This document shows, piece after piece, positions 26,801 to 35,383 of a DNA stretch of 64,000 nt (its first letter is position 1; each line of letters opens with the position of its first letter). A program made the position numbers and the translations under genes. The notes beneath the pieces were generated by a model. That model saw only the letters and a program-made list of their open reading frames with translations. It searched no databases and was not told the DNA's origin. The DNA is from Bacillota bacterium (GTDB taxonomy: Bacteria > Bacillota > Clostridia > Oscillospirales > Oscillospiraceae). The stretch covers positions 1-64,000 of the forward strand of contig JAQYLT010000065.1 in NCBI GenBank assembly GCA_028719885.1, written 5' to 3'.

Positions 26801-28386
26801 GTGACGATCTCCTCCCGGAGGGCATCGATGGGGGGATTGGTAACCTGGGCGAAGAGCTGCTTGAAATAATTAAAGAGGGGCTGGTGCTTTTCCGAGAGCA
26901 CCGCCAGGGGAATGTCCGTGCCCATGGAGGTGATCTTCTCGGAGCCGGAGCGGGCCATGGTCAAAATGGCGTCGTTGATGTCCTCGTAGGTGTAGCCGAA
27001 GGCCTTGTAGAGCTTCTCTCGCTGGGCTTGGGGATACATGGGCACCTTTTTGTTGGGGACGGGAAGCTGTTCCAGCCGCACCAGGTGCTCATCCAGCCAT
27101 TCGCCGTAGGGCTGCCGGGCGGCAAAGGCGGACTTGCATTCCTCGTCGGAAATGACCTGTTTCCGCTTGGTGTCTACCAGCAGCATCTTGCCGGGCTGAA
27201 GTCGGGATTTGCACAGAATGTTCTCCGGGGGGATATCCAGCACGCCCACCTCGGAGGAGAGCACCAGGCGGCGGTCCTTGGTGATGTAGTAGCGGGCGGG
27301 CCGCAGACCGTTCCGGTCCAGAACGGCGCCCATCACATCACCGTCGGAGAAGAAGATGGCGGCGGGGCCGTCCCAGGGCTCCATCATGGTGGAGTAGTAG
27401 TGGTACAGGTCCCGCTTCTGCCGGGACATGCTGGCATCGTTGCGCCAGGGCTCGGGGATGGTGATCATCACCGCCAGGGGCAGGGGGATGCCGTTCATCA
27501 TCATGAATTCCAGGGTGTTGTCCAGCATGGCGGAGTCAGAGCCTTCCCGGGCAATCACGGGCAGCACCTTGTCCATGTCCTGCTCCATGATTTGAGAGCG
27601 CATGGTTTCCTCCCGGGCCAGCATCCGGTCGGCGTTGCCCCGGATGGTGTTGATTTCGCCGTTGTGGAGAATCAGCCGGTTGGGGTGGGCCCGCTCCCAG
27701 CTGGGGGTGGTGTTGGTGGAGAACCGGGAGTGGACCATGGCAATGGCGCTGTCGTAGTCCTCCTGCTGCAAATCCAGGTAGAACTTCCGCAGCTGGTGCA
27801 CCAGGAACATGCCCTTGTAAACCAGGGTGCGGGAGGAGAAGGAGCAGACATAGGTCTCATCGTTGCTCTGCTCGAACACCCGGCGGATGACATAGAGCTT
27901 TCGGTCAAAATCCAGGCCCTTTTCAATGTCAGCCGGACGCTGCACAAAGCACTGCCAGATGGCGGGCATGGTTTCCCTTGCCCGTCGGCCCAGAATTTCC
28001 GCGTTGACGGGAACCTCCCGCCAGCCCAGGAATTTCACGCCCTCCTTGGAGCAGATCACCTCGCAGAGCTTTTGTGCCTGCCGGCGCTTGAGCCCATCCT
28101 GGGGGAAGAAGAACATACCGATGCCGTAGTCACCGGGGCCGCCCAGGTTCAGCCCCAGCCTGGAGAAGAATTTGTGGGAAATTTGCACGAGAACACCCAC
28201 GCCGTCGCCCACCTCTCCGGTGGCGTCCTTACCGGCGCGGTGCTCCAATCGCTCCACAATGGACAGAGCGTCGTCCACGATGGCGTGGCTGGCGATGCCG
28301 TCGATGCTCACCACTGCGCCGATGCCGCAGGCGTCGTGCTCATAGTCGCTTGAATACAGGGGATAGTTTCGCTGGTTTGTTTCCAT
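23881..28386 (-). CDS. gltB: Glutamate synthase large subunit
   Basis: 1501 residues, full length for GltB, which converts glutamine and 2-oxoglutarate to two glutamates. The class II glutaminase nucleophile is Cys20 (YEHDACGIGAVVS), exposed after removal of a 19-residue propeptide. The central and FMN domains follow (GEGGEDPARFGTNKNS, PGEGGHLPGKKV, GGSGAAPKSS). The Fe-S cysteine cluster CVMMRVCNLDTCPVG and the C-terminal glutamate synthase beta-helix (GGGGQSFGAF, GGRVAILGPTGKNFAAGM) are intact. A terminator hairpin lies between the glnA end and this start. Confidence 0.97.
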   Translation of the reverse strand: METNQRNYPLYSSDYEHDACGIGAVVSIDGIASHAIVDDALSIVERLEHRAGKDATGEVGDGVGVLVQISHKFFSRLGLNLGGPGDYGIGMFFFPQDGLKRRQAQKLCEVICSKEGVKFLGWREVPVNAEILGRRARETMPAIWQCFVQRPADIEKGLDFDRKLYVIRRVFEQSNDETYVCSFSSRTLVYKGMFLVHQLRKFYLDLQQEDYDSAIAMVHSRFSTNTTPSWERAHPNRLILHNGEINTIRGNADRMLAREETMRSQIMEQDMDKVLPVIAREGSDSAMLDNTLEFMMMNGIPLPLAVMITIPEPWRNDASMSRQKRDLYHYYSTMMEPWDGPAAIFFSDGDVMGAVLDRNGLRPARYYITKDRRLVLSSEVGVLDIPPENILCKSRLQPGKMLLVDTKRKQVISDEECKSAFAARQPYGEWLDEHLVRLEQLPVPNKKVPMYPQAQREKLYKAFGYTYEDINDAILTMARSGSEKITSMGTDIPLAVLSEKHQPLFNYFKQLFAQVTNPPIDALREEIVTDTTVYIGSDGNLLEEKAENCRVLEVHNPIITSVELMQIRSMQRPGFRVETVSLLYYKNSSLKTALDKLFVECDRAYRAGANVIILSDRGVDEYHVAIPSLLAVSAMEQYLIRTKKRTAVSIILESAEPRDVHHFATLLGYGARAINPYLAQECIAELVEKNRLDKDTHQAIADYNSAVLHGIVKIASKMGISTLQSYQSAQIFEAVGICKEVIDAYFTNTVSPVEGIGLKEIGEGVQWRHNHAFDLLDLGVDTTLDSTGAHKLRSGSGAEDHMYNPQTIVALREAVRSGSYERFREYTNMVDDERKPHTLRGLMEFNYPAEGIPLEEVEPASEIVKRFKTGAMSYGSISEEAHTTMAIAMNTLGGKSNSGEGGEDPARFGTNKNSAIKQVASARFGVTSAYLNSAKEIQIKMAQGAKPGEGGHLPGKKVYPWIAKTRCSTPGVSLISPPPHHDIYSIEDLAQLIYDLKNANRDARISVKLVSEAGVGTIAAGVAKAGAGCVLISGYDGGSGAAPKSSIHNAGLPWELGLAEAHQTLIRNGLRSRVRLETDGKLMSGRDVAIACILGAEEFGFATAPLVTMGCVMMRVCNLDTCPVGIATQNPALRCRFTGKPEYVMNFMLFIAEQLREIMAKLGVRTVDELVGRTDLIRPRVQRITHRADTIDLSGILSDLPPVHYDARDQFNFELEKTLDVSTLLPAFEPSFKKKKPHSESIHVSSVNRTLGTILGSEITRRFGDTLEEDTYQVNCQGGGGQSFGAFIPKGLTIRLEGDANDYFGKGLSGGKLIVKPEKGAQFQARDNIIIGNVALYGATSGKAFINGIAGERFCVRNSGAIAVAEGCGDHGCEYMTGGRVAILGPTGKNFAAGMSGGIAYVLDEHHDLYLRLNKQMVSMTGITERHDAAELRELIAAHVAATDSPWGKEILEHFEEYLPRFKKIIPSDYKRMITAIGQMEEKGMPHDQATLEAFYAVSRG

Positions 28387-28406
28387 GGGGAAACCTCCGA
28401 TCTATG

Positions 28407-28493
28407 ACAAAAAATCCGGGGTCGTGGCGGCCCCGGATTTACAGATGGTGTGAATGCCATTGCGAAGCCCCGGTTAGGAAGCCCCGCAATGGC
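28407..28493 (-). promoter_or_regulatory. gltB leader with tandem hairpins, the second a terminator
   Basis: On the minus strand, GCCATTGCG...CGCAATGGC (28456-28493) is followed by AATCCGGGG...CCCCGGATT and TTTTTT (28407-28440). The T-tract ends about 20 bases before the gltB start. The arrangement suits attenuation controlled by an antiterminator. A separate ATTCTCCC/GGGAGAAT hairpin lies nearer the glnA end. Confidence 0.7.
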
Positions 28494-28564
28494 TTTCTGT
28501 CAATATCCGGCGCCTCACTGCACCATTTGTGATTCTCCCGCTGGGAGAATGGGTTATGGATTGC

Positions 28565-30652
28565 TTAGCGAACGCCGAAGAGCATCTCGCCGTAGCTGGG
28601 TACGGGCCAGTATTCGGCGGAGGCGGTGGACTCCATGGAATCCACGCTGATACGCAGGGCGCACATATCATCGATGATGGTGGTCTTAAAGAAGTCGGCC
28701 AGCTCCACGGAATCGGTGATGGACTTGCTTTCCAGCAGATCCCGCTCCAGCTTTCCGGCAGCCCGATGGGCGGCGCCCAGCAGGGCACTGATGGTCTTCA
28801 CGCTGTCGCGCTCATAGCTGCAGTCGGAATCGGGGATGGCGTTGAGCTTGGCGGTAATGCCGGCGCTCAGGTCGGCGGTGTAGCGGGCCATAGCAGGGAG
28901 GTAATCCTTCCGGGCCATATCCAGCATGGTCTGGGCCTCGATGTTGACCACCTTGCAGTAGTTTTCCAGCTTGACCTCGTGCCGGGCAACCAGCTCGGTT
29001 TCGCTGTAGACGTTGTGGGCGGCAAACAGATCAATGTTCTTCTTGTCCAGCAGGTGCGCCAGGGCATCGGGGGTGGTCTTCAGATTCAGCAGGCCCCGGC
29101 GCTCGGCTTCCTTGACCCAGGAGGCATCGTAGCCGTCGCCGTTGAAGATGATCCGCTTGTGCTCGGCGATGGTCTTGCGAATCAGCTCATGCAGGGTGGC
29201 CTCGAAGTTTTCGGCACCCTCCAGAATGTCGGCAAACTGCTTCAGTTCTTCCGCCACGGAGGTGTTCAGCACGGTGTTGGCGCAGGAGATGGACTCGGAG
29301 GAGCCCAGCATCCGGAACTCAAACTTGTTGCCGGTGAAAGCAAAGGGGCTGGTGCGGTTCCGGTCGGTGGCGTCCTTCTGGAACTTGGGCAGGGTGTGCA
29401 CGCCGATGCGGAGCACTTCCTTTTCGTGGCCGTCGTAGGGGGCTTCCTTTTCAATGGCGTCCAGAATCTCGCTCAGGTCGGAGCCCAGGAACATGGACAC
29501 AATGGCGGGAGGCGCCTCGTTGGCACCCAGACGGTGATCGTTTCCGGCGGAGGCCACGGTGATACGCAGCAGATCCTGGTATTCATCCACGGCCTTGATA
29601 ACGGCGCACAGGAACAGCAGGAACTGGGCGTTTTCGTAGGGGGTCTCGCCGGGCTCCAGCAGGTTCATTCCGGTGTCGGTGGAGATGGACCAGTTGTTGT
29701 GCTTGCCGGAGCCGTTCACGCCGTCAAAGGGCTTCTCATGGAGCAGGCAAACCAGACCGTGACGCTTGGCGACCTTCTGCATCATCTCCATGGTCAGCTG
29801 GTTGTGGTCTGCAGCGATGTTGGTGGTGGTGAAGATGGGGGCCAGCTCATGCTGGGCGGGGGCCACCTCGTTGTGCTCGGTCTTGGCCAGAATGCCCAGC
29901 TTCCACAGCTCGTCGTTCAGGTCCTTCATGAAAGCGGCGACTCTGGGCTTAATGGCGCCGAAGTAGTGATCGTCCAGCTCCTGACCCTTGGGGGGCTTGG
30001 CGCCGAAGAGGGTGCGGCCGGTGTAGATCAAGTCCTTGCGCTGGTCGTAGTGGGCTTTATCCACCAGGAAGTATTCCTGCTCGGGACCCACAGTGGTCTT
30101 CACGGAGGTGACGTCCTTATTGCCAAAGAGCTTCAATACCCGCAGGGCCTGACGGTTGATGGCCTCCATGGAGCGAAGCAGTGCAGTCTTCTGGTCCAGG
30201 GCCTCGCCGCCGTAGGAAAGGAACACGGTGGGGATGCACAGCACCCCGTCCTTGATGAATGCGTAGCTGGTAGCGTCCCAGGCGGTGTAGCCTCTGGCCT
30301 CGAAAGTGGCCCGCAGGCCGCCGGAGGGGAAGGAGGAGGCATCGGGCTCGCCCTGAATCAGCTCCTTGCCGGAGAACTCCATAATGACCTTTCCGCCGGG
30401 CTTGGGGGAGATGAAGCTGTCGTGCTTCTCGGCGGTGACGCCGGTCATGGGCTGGAACCAGTGGGTGAAATGGGTGGCTCCCTTTTCAATGGCCCAATCC
30501 TTCATGGCGTTGGCCACAACGGTTGCCACATTGGGGTCCAGGTGCTTGCCCTGCTTGATGGTGCGCTGGAGGGCCTTGTAGGTCTCCTTGGGGAGGCGGG
30601 CTTCCATTGTCGCGTCGTCAAAAACCATGGAAGAAAAAATATCTGTTACCAT
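28565..30652 (-). CDS. glnA: Type III glutamine synthetase
   Basis: A 695-residue GSIII enzyme (the large type common in Bacteroidetes and Clostridia) that condenses glutamate and ammonia using ATP. Signature regions are [35 protein letters not shown] and [15 protein letters not shown]. The ATG at 30652 is chosen because AAGGAG lies eight bases upstream; an upstream in-frame ATG overlaps the leader terminator. It heads the glnA, gltB, gltD direction of transcription and forms the GS-GOGAT route with the downstream genes. Confidence 0.96.
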   Translation of the reverse strand: MVTDIFSSMVFDDATMEARLPKETYKALQRTIKQGKHLDPNVATVVANAMKDWAIEKGATHFTHWFQPMTGVTAEKHDSFISPKPGGKVIMEFSGKELIQGEPDASSFPSGGLRATFEARGYTAWDATSYAFIKDGVLCIPTVFLSYGGEALDQKTALLRSMEAINRQALRVLKLFGNKDVTSVKTTVGPEQEYFLVDKAHYDQRKDLIYTGRTLFGAKPPKGQELDDHYFGAIKPRVAAFMKDLNDELWKLGILAKTEHNEVAPAQHELAPIFTTTNIAADHNQLTMEMMQKVAKRHGLVCLLHEKPFDGVNGSGKHNNWSISTDTGMNLLEPGETPYENAQFLLFLCAVIKAVDEYQDLLRITVASAGNDHRLGANEAPPAIVSMFLGSDLSEILDAIEKEAPYDGHEKEVLRIGVHTLPKFQKDATDRNRTSPFAFTGNKFEFRMLGSSESISCANTVLNTSVAEELKQFADILEGAENFEATLHELIRKTIAEHKRIIFNGDGYDASWVKEAERRGLLNLKTTPDALAHLLDKKNIDLFAAHNVYSETELVARHEVKLENYCKVVNIEAQTMLDMARKDYLPAMARYTADLSAGITAKLNAIPDSDCSYERDSVKTISALLGAAHRAAGKLERDLLESKSITDSVELADFFKTTIIDDMCALRISVDSMESTASAEYWPVPSYGEMLFGVR

Positions 30653-30677
30653 ACCGATTTCTCCTTTTAAAAAAATG

Positions 30678-30730
30678 AAAAAAGCGACAGGAGGCACATG
30701 GTTTTCCCATATGTGACATCCTTGTCGCTT
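30678..30730 (-). terminator. Terminator hairpin inside the glnA leader
   Basis: On the minus strand, AGCGACA...TGTCGCT with an inner CACATATGG/CCATGTG stem is followed by TTTTTTC. It lies between the glnA promoter and start codon, so it acts as an attenuator. Confidence 0.8.
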
Positions 30731-30776
30731 TCATTTACGTGTTTGCTGCCCCGGGGGGCTCTCTTTGTTTGAGAGG

Positions 30777-30805
30777 ATTTTACTGCGGATTGCCTTTATT
30801 GTCAA
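30777..30805 (-). promoter_or_regulatory. Promoter of glnA
   Basis: TTGACA (30800-30805) and TAAAAT (30777-30782) on the minus strand with a 17-bp spacer. A short CTCTC/GAGAG hairpin begins just after the -10 box. Confidence 0.8.
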
Positions 30806-30937
30806 CTCCTTTCCGCCTGCCGGAACGGATTTTGTAAAAACTCACAGCCCATTCCGGAAAGAAGAGGGAAAAGTTTGTGGCAATCCTCCAAGAGATTTTC
30901 CGCTTGCCGGGAACATTTGTTTTTGCACAGGATACAA

Positions 30938-31549
30938 TCAAAGAGAATCAGATGGGAATTCTCCCTCTGCCCACGCCAGCATCGCCTCAAAATGCAGCTG
31001 CTTTCCCTGATGGGGAAAGGTCAGCGCGCAGGAAAAGAGCATGGGGGCCTGCACATCGTCTTTTGCGCCGTATTTGTGGTCCCCCACCAGAGGATACCCC
31101 CGGCTGGCAAACTGCACCCGAATCTGGTGGCTTCTGCCGGTGTGGAGCCGGATCCGCACCAAGCTGGGATCGCCCTCTTTCAGCCGGAGGAATTCCAGCC
31201 GGGCGGGCTTTACTCCCTTGCGCTGCCGGTTTACAACAAATACCTTGTTTTTTGCTGTATCTTTCCATAAAAGGTCCTGCCAATCCCCCGATTCCGGCGG
31301 GACGCCATGGACCAGCGCCACATATTCCTTTACCATGGTTCCCTGCTGGATGGCCTTGCTCAAAGAGGCGGCGGCCTGCTTTGTCCGGGCGAAGACCATC
31401 ACACCGCCCACATTTTTGTCCAGCCGGTGAACGGGGAAAACCAGGCCCCCCAGTTCCCGTAGAATGACCTCCGGCAGCTCTTTTTCCGAATCCAGCCCCA
31501 CAGGCTTGACGCAGACGGCAATGTCCCTGTCCGTATAAAGAAATTCCAT
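30938..31549 (-). CDS. RluA-family RNA pseudouridine synthase
   Basis: A 203-residue single-domain pseudouridine synthase that isomerises uridine in rRNA or tRNA. The catalytic motif HRLDKNVGG (Asp nucleophile) and the later HTGRSHQIRVQFA motif are clear. No S4 domain is present, so it is a short RluA/RsuA-type member with unknown target. The ATG at 31549 is chosen because GGGAGGA lies five bases upstream. It follows a P-loop gene by 10 bp in one operon. Confidence 0.9.
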   Translation of the reverse strand: MEFLYTDRDIAVCVKPVGLDSEKELPEVILRELGGLVFPVHRLDKNVGGVMVFARTKQAAASLSKAIQQGTMVKEYVALVHGVPPESGDWQDLLWKDTAKNKVFVVNRQRKGVKPARLEFLRLKEGDPSLVRIRLHTGRSHQIRVQFASRGYPLVGDHKYGAKDDVQAPMLFSCALTFPHQGKQLHFEAMLAWAEGEFPSDSL

Positions 31550-31559
31550 ATATTCCTCC

Positions 31560-32363
31560 CTAGGCTTTCCCACACCGGATAAAATCCGAAATGCACCCAT
31601 AGGCAGCTTCCCAATCCCGGTGGGGATTGGAGATCACCATGCTTTTAACCGGCAGCTTCTGCAATATGGAGAGCTCCCGGCGCTGGCGCTCTTCCAGACA
31701 GGACACCAGTCCCTCAAATCCATGGGCATGGGTCCGCCTCCCGTAGGCACTGCTTGTATGGTAGTCCAGGAATCCCTCCAGCCAGCCCGGCCGTTTCTGG
31801 GCGGTGACCTCTATTCGCCGGGCAATGTCCTCGTTTTTCAGATAAATCACCCTGGGCTCCAGAGGGGCAATGGTTTGTGCGATCTCTTTGATATAGGCCA
31901 GGGATTCCCGTTCCGGCAGGTCAAACCGCATCATGGTTTCGCACATGGGATTTTGAAGCAGCACACAGTTGAATAGATATATCCGGTCTTTTTCCGCTTG
32001 GCCCGCGAACCGCTTCCATTTTTCCAGCATCACCGGCCTTTCCCGTTCCCAGGGCAGCCCATCGTACAGCTTGTATGGCAGCAGCGCCTGTAAATCCTCC
32101 CCCTGGAACCGGGACAGCGGGACCACCCAGCCGTCCAAAACGGGTTCGCCCCAAGCCCGGATTTGCGGGCGGAGCCGGGGAGCACATTCGGTCAATTCGC
32201 GGCTTAAAAAGGCGTGGAACTCGTAGTCGGCGGGATGGGCTCCGCTTCCCTCATCCACATTTGTAACCATGCTGCCGTCTTCCCTCAGTACCTGGGCGGC
32301 AAAGGCGGCGGTTGTACTCTTCCCGGAGCAGGGCAATCCCTCCACAATATATACAATTGCCAT
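31560..32363 (-). CDS. P-loop kinase-like protein of unknown function
   Basis: 267 residues with Walker A EGLPCSGKST at residues 8-17 and the general layout of nucleotide or small-molecule kinases. It is rich in Trp and charged residues, with no second recognisable domain. It is the first gene of a two-gene operon with the pseudouridine synthase, which may hint at RNA-related chemistry but proves nothing. GGAGGGA precedes the ATG. Confidence 0.7.
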   Translation of the reverse strand: MAIVYIVEGLPCSGKSTTAAFAAQVLREDGSMVTNVDEGSGAHPADYEFHAFLSRELTECAPRLRPQIRAWGEPVLDGWVVPLSRFQGEDLQALLPYKLYDGLPWERERPVMLEKWKRFAGQAEKDRIYLFNCVLLQNPMCETMMRFDLPERESLAYIKEIAQTIAPLEPRVIYLKNEDIARRIEVTAQKRPGWLEGFLDYHTSSAYGRRTHAHGFEGLVSCLEERQRRELSILQKLPVKSMVISNPHRDWEAAYGCISDFIRCGKA

Positions 32364-32440
32364 GGCAGTCCCTCCTGTTCAAGCTGACCTCAGTATAACA
32401 GAAAAAACCAAAAAGAGCAAGAAATCCCCGGGACATTCCA

Positions 32441-32468
32441 TTGCATTTTCTGGATTTCGCTGTATAAT
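32441..32468 (+). promoter_or_regulatory. Promoter of the ABC exporter gene
   Basis: TTGCAT (32441-32446), a 16-bp spacer and TATAAT (32463-32468), 23 bp before the start codon. Confidence 0.8.
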
Positions 32469-32491
32469 AGTCGGGATTGGAGGTTTGAGAG

Positions 32492-34255
32492 ATGACAACA
32501 CAGGAATATCGGGAAAAATCCCCCCTGCGGATTTTCCTGGGCTATTTTGCCGCCCACAAGAAGCTGTTTGCGGTGGATATCTGCTGCGCCCTGGGCATTG
32601 CCGCCATTGACCTGGCCTTTCCCCTGGCCACCCGGCAGGCGCTCTACGATCTGCTGCCCAACGAGAAATACGCCGTGTTTTTCACCGTCATGGCAATTGT
32701 GGTGGCCTTTTATGTGCTGCGGGCGTTTTTGAATTATATCGTCTGCTACTACGGCCACACCTTTGGCATCCGGGTGGAGGCGGACATCCGCCGGGACCTG
32801 TTCCGGCATTTGCAGGACATGAGCTTTGACTTTTACGATTCCAACCGGACGGGCCAGCTGATGAGCCGGCTGACCTCCGACCTGTTCGAGCTGACGGAGC
32901 TGGCCCACCATGGCCCCGAGGACCTGATTACTTCGGCAATTACCATTTTGGGCGCTCTCATCGTCATGGCAACCATCCGCTGGGAGTTGGCCCTGGTGGT
33001 GGCGGCACTGATTCCCATTTTCCTCGTGGTGGTGTTCTCCATGCGGGGACGGATGGGCAGGGCCTCCGTCCAGGTCAAGCAGAAGGTGGGCCATATCAAT
33101 ACGGAGATCGAGTCCAGCCTCTCCGGCATCCGGACGGCCAAGGCCTTTGGCAATGAGGCTGTGGAGCGGGAACGGTTTGGCGCTGCCAATGAGCAGTTCA
33201 AAACCTCCAAGCGGGAATTCCACAAGGCCATGGGCATGTTCAACAGCTCCATGGAGTTCTTCCTCACCAGCATGAACGTGGTGGTTATTGCCATCGGCGG
33301 CTATATGATTATGAAGAATAAGCTGGACTACCGGGACCTGGTGACGTTCAGCCTGTATATTGCCACCTTTGTCTCCCCTCTGCGGAAGCTCTCCAGCTTC
33401 TCGGAGTTGCTGGCCAATGGCTTTGCAGGACTGAACCGGTTTGTGGAGATCATGCGTACCGAGCCCACGGTTCAGGATGCCCCGGATGCCAAGCCCCTTT
33501 CCAATGTCAAAGGAGAGATTCGGGTGGAGAATGTGTCCTTTGCCTACGAGGGAGATCTGGCGGTGCTGCACCAGGTGGATTTGCTGGTCCAGCCCGGGGA
33601 GACCATTGCCATTGTGGGCCCCTCCGGCGGCGGCAAGAGTACCCTGTGCCAGCTGATTCCCAGATTTTATGATGTGACCCAGGGCAGTATCCGCATCGAC
33701 GGCCAGGATATCCGTCAGGTCACCCAGCAGAGCATCCATGAGAATATTGGTATTGTGCAGCAGGATGTGTTCCTCTTTGCCGATACCATTTTTGAGAACA
33801 TCCGCTACGGCAGGCCGGAGGCCACCGAGGAAGAGGTCATCGAGGCAGCGAAAAAGGCGGAGATTTATGAGGACATTCTGGCCATGCCCAACGGCTTTCA
33901 GACCTATGTGGGGGAGCGGGGCACCCTGCTCTCCGGCGGCCAGAAGCAGCGGGTGGCCATTGCCCGGATTTTCCTGAAAAATCCCCCCATTCTGATTCTG
34001 GACGAGGCCACCTCCGCTTTGGATTCCGTGACGGAGGCCAAAATCCAGCGGGCCTTCGACAAGCTCTCCCAGGGGCGCACCACCTTGATCATCGCCCACC
34101 GGCTGAGTACCATCCGCAGCGCCAGCCGCATCGTGTCCATTGCCGACGGCGTGATTACGGAATGCGGCACCCATCAGCAGCTGCTGGAAAAAGGCGGCAT
34201 CTATTCCGAGCTCTACCGCACCCAAAACGCCCTGGCCCTGGAAGCCTTGCAGTAG
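32492..34255 (+). CDS. ABC exporter, fused permease and ATPase
   Basis: A 587-residue half-transporter of the MsbA/LmrA type. Six membrane helices occupy residues 20-320. The nucleotide-binding domain has Walker A GPSGGGKST, Q-loop VQQDVFLF, signature LSGGQKQR, Walker B ILILDEATSALD and the H-loop IAHRLST. One gene only, so it probably works as a homodimer. The substrate (lipid, drug or peptide) is unknown. GGAGG lies upstream. A palindromic repeat begins 6 bp after its stop. Confidence 0.92.
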   Translation: MTTQEYREKSPLRIFLGYFAAHKKLFAVDICCALGIAAIDLAFPLATRQALYDLLPNEKYAVFFTVMAIVVAFYVLRAFLNYIVCYYGHTFGIRVEADIRRDLFRHLQDMSFDFYDSNRTGQLMSRLTSDLFELTELAHHGPEDLITSAITILGALIVMATIRWELALVVAALIPIFLVVVFSMRGRMGRASVQVKQKVGHINTEIESSLSGIRTAKAFGNEAVERERFGAANEQFKTSKREFHKAMGMFNSSMEFFLTSMNVVVIAIGGYMIMKNKLDYRDLVTFSLYIATFVSPLRKLSSFSELLANGFAGLNRFVEIMRTEPTVQDAPDAKPLSNVKGEIRVENVSFAYEGDLAVLHQVDLLVQPGETIAIVGPSGGGKSTLCQLIPRFYDVTQGSIRIDGQDIRQVTQQSIHENIGIVQQDVFLFADTIFENIRYGRPEATEEEVIEAAKKAEIYEDILAMPNGFQTYVGERGTLLSGGQKQRVAIARIFLKNPPILILDEATSALDSVTEAKIQRAFDKLSQGRTTLIIAHRLSTIRSASRIVSIADGVITECGTHQQLLEKGGIYSELYRTQNALALEALQ

Positions 34256-34260
34256 GCAGG

Positions 34261-34450
34261 AAAATCGGAATTTGTCAGTATGTGTTCGTAGGGAACGGAT
34301 TTATCCGTTCCGAAACGTCAGTCAACATCAATGGTTCGTTGGATGGTAACGGGGTCCTTTTTTCCATTCAACGTGCACCCCATAAAAACGTTACCGAGGC
34401 GGAACGGATAAATCCGTTCCCTACGAAATATCTCTGCAAATTCCAATTTG
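34261..34450. repeat. Palindromic intergenic repeat, copy D
   Basis: Ends AAAATCGGAATTTG and CAAATTCCAATTTG (34437-34450). Cores GGAACGGATTTATCCGTTCC (34292-34311) and GGAACGGATAAATCCGTTCC (34401-34420). The interior contains GGATGGTAACGGG and CGTTACC. It matches the reverse complement of copy F almost throughout. Confidence 0.88.
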
Positions 34451-34473
34451 CCTGGATACGTTAAAAACCACAT

Positions 34474-34503
34474 AAAAAATCCGCTGCGTTTGCAGCGGAT
34501 TTT
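34474..34503. terminator. Bidirectional terminator between the ABC gene and barstar
   Basis: AAAATCCGCTGC / GCAGCGGATTTT forms a perfect stem with a four-base loop and A/T tracts on both sides. It ends the barnase-barstar transcript 3 bp after the barstar stop. Confidence 0.9.
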
Positions 34504-34505
34504 GA

Positions 34506-34763
34506 TTAGTCGAAATCATAATAGAGGTGCAGCCGTGGGTTTTCTGCCTGGGCCTCCTGGAATACGGAGAGAACCTTGGAAAAATAGCCTTCCCCGGCAT
34601 CATCCAGGTTGACGAACTGAATCTCCTTTTTGCCCAAATCCGTCAGGCAGTCGTAAAGGGCATCCAGATTGCATCCGTAGTACTCCGGCAGCGCCAGAGC
34701 CTGTTTTAAATATTGGTGCGCCGAAGCTTTTTCCTCCAGGCACCTGACATCCAGAATGATCAT
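34506..34763 (-). CDS. Barstar-family ribonuclease inhibitor
   Basis: An 85-residue acidic protein of barstar size. Near the middle it has YYGCNLDALYDCL, matching the barnase-binding helix and loop of barstar (YYGxNLDALWDxL), including the inhibitory Asp. It overlaps the upstream barnase-like gene by 4 bp (ATGA), so toxin and inhibitor are translationally coupled. It would protect the producer's own cytoplasm from the RNase. Confidence 0.93.
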   Translation of the reverse strand: MIILDVRCLEEKASAHQYLKQALALPEYYGCNLDALYDCLTDLGKKEIQFVNLDDAGEGYFSKVLSVFQEAQAENPRLHLYYDFD

Positions 34764-35245
34764 GGCGTGTCCTCCCCATAGAGCAGCTGGAAGGACTCGT
34801 AGTGGTCCTCGGTGTAGTAGATCAGGCCGTCGTTGGAGTAGATGATTCGTTTGGCGTTTCGGTAGCTGCCGTCAAAATCAATGTCGCATTCGTAATAGGT
34901 CCGTCCTGATGATTTGGGCAGCAGACCCTCCCGGTTGCCGAACCGGTCGCCGCCGATACTCATCCCCGGGGCCACCTCCCAGAGGTTCCCCTTGCTTGCC
35001 ACCCAGCCCAAATCCTGAGCCTCTTTTTTGGTGAGATAATTGGATGGCAGATGGCCGTATCGGTGGAGATATTCCGCTACCTCATCCCGGGAGCTGTAGG
35101 TTCCGAATTCGGAAATGGCGGCTGCTTCGGTGACGGTTTCCGGTTGTTTTCCCGGCGCAAAGGTATCCAAATTGACGCAGCCGGTAAACAGCACCATGGC
35201 CACCAGCAGGATTGACAGCCAGCGAAGAAGCGTGTTTTTTTTCAT
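34760..35245 (-). CDS. Barnase-like ribonuclease with lipoprotein signal
   Basis: 161 residues. A signal peptide ends in the lipobox LFTGC, so the mature enzyme is predicted to be lipid-anchored outside the membrane. The catalytic domain (about 50-161) follows barnase closely: LPSNYLTKKEAQDLGW, SKGNLWEVAPGMSIGGD, NREGLLP. The catalytic Glu (YECDIDF), Arg (RNAKRIIYS) and His (EDHYESF) of barnase are all conserved. Bacillus barnase is secreted without an anchor, so the anchor is unusual. The linked barstar gene is directly downstream. Confidence 0.95.
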   Translation of the reverse strand: MKKNTLLRWLSILLVAMVLFTGCVNLDTFAPGKQPETVTEAAAISEFGTYSSRDEVAEYLHRYGHLPSNYLTKKEAQDLGWVASKGNLWEVAPGMSIGGDRFGNREGLLPKSSGRTYYECDIDFDGSYRNAKRIIYSNDGLIYYTEDHYESFQLLYGEDTP

Positions 35246-35383
35246 AACAGCCCTCTTTTCTCAAAAATAATCTCTGTTTCGACGATTGGGTTACCACGGC
35301 AGAGGGGTAAAATCGGTCAGTGGGGCTTGTTTCCTGGGGGAAAATGGTCTATAATAAAGAAAAACGCAAGTGGAGGAGCATGA

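Noticed and set aside
22534..28353. Very long open frames on the plus strand opposite gltD and gltB (and similarly opposite the c-di-GMP gene, rpsB-tsf, pgi and the P-type ATPase).
   Set aside because: They have low-complexity His/Gly/Gln-rich translations, lack ribosome-binding sites and lie exactly antisense to well-recognised genes. They are by-products of GC-rich codon usage.
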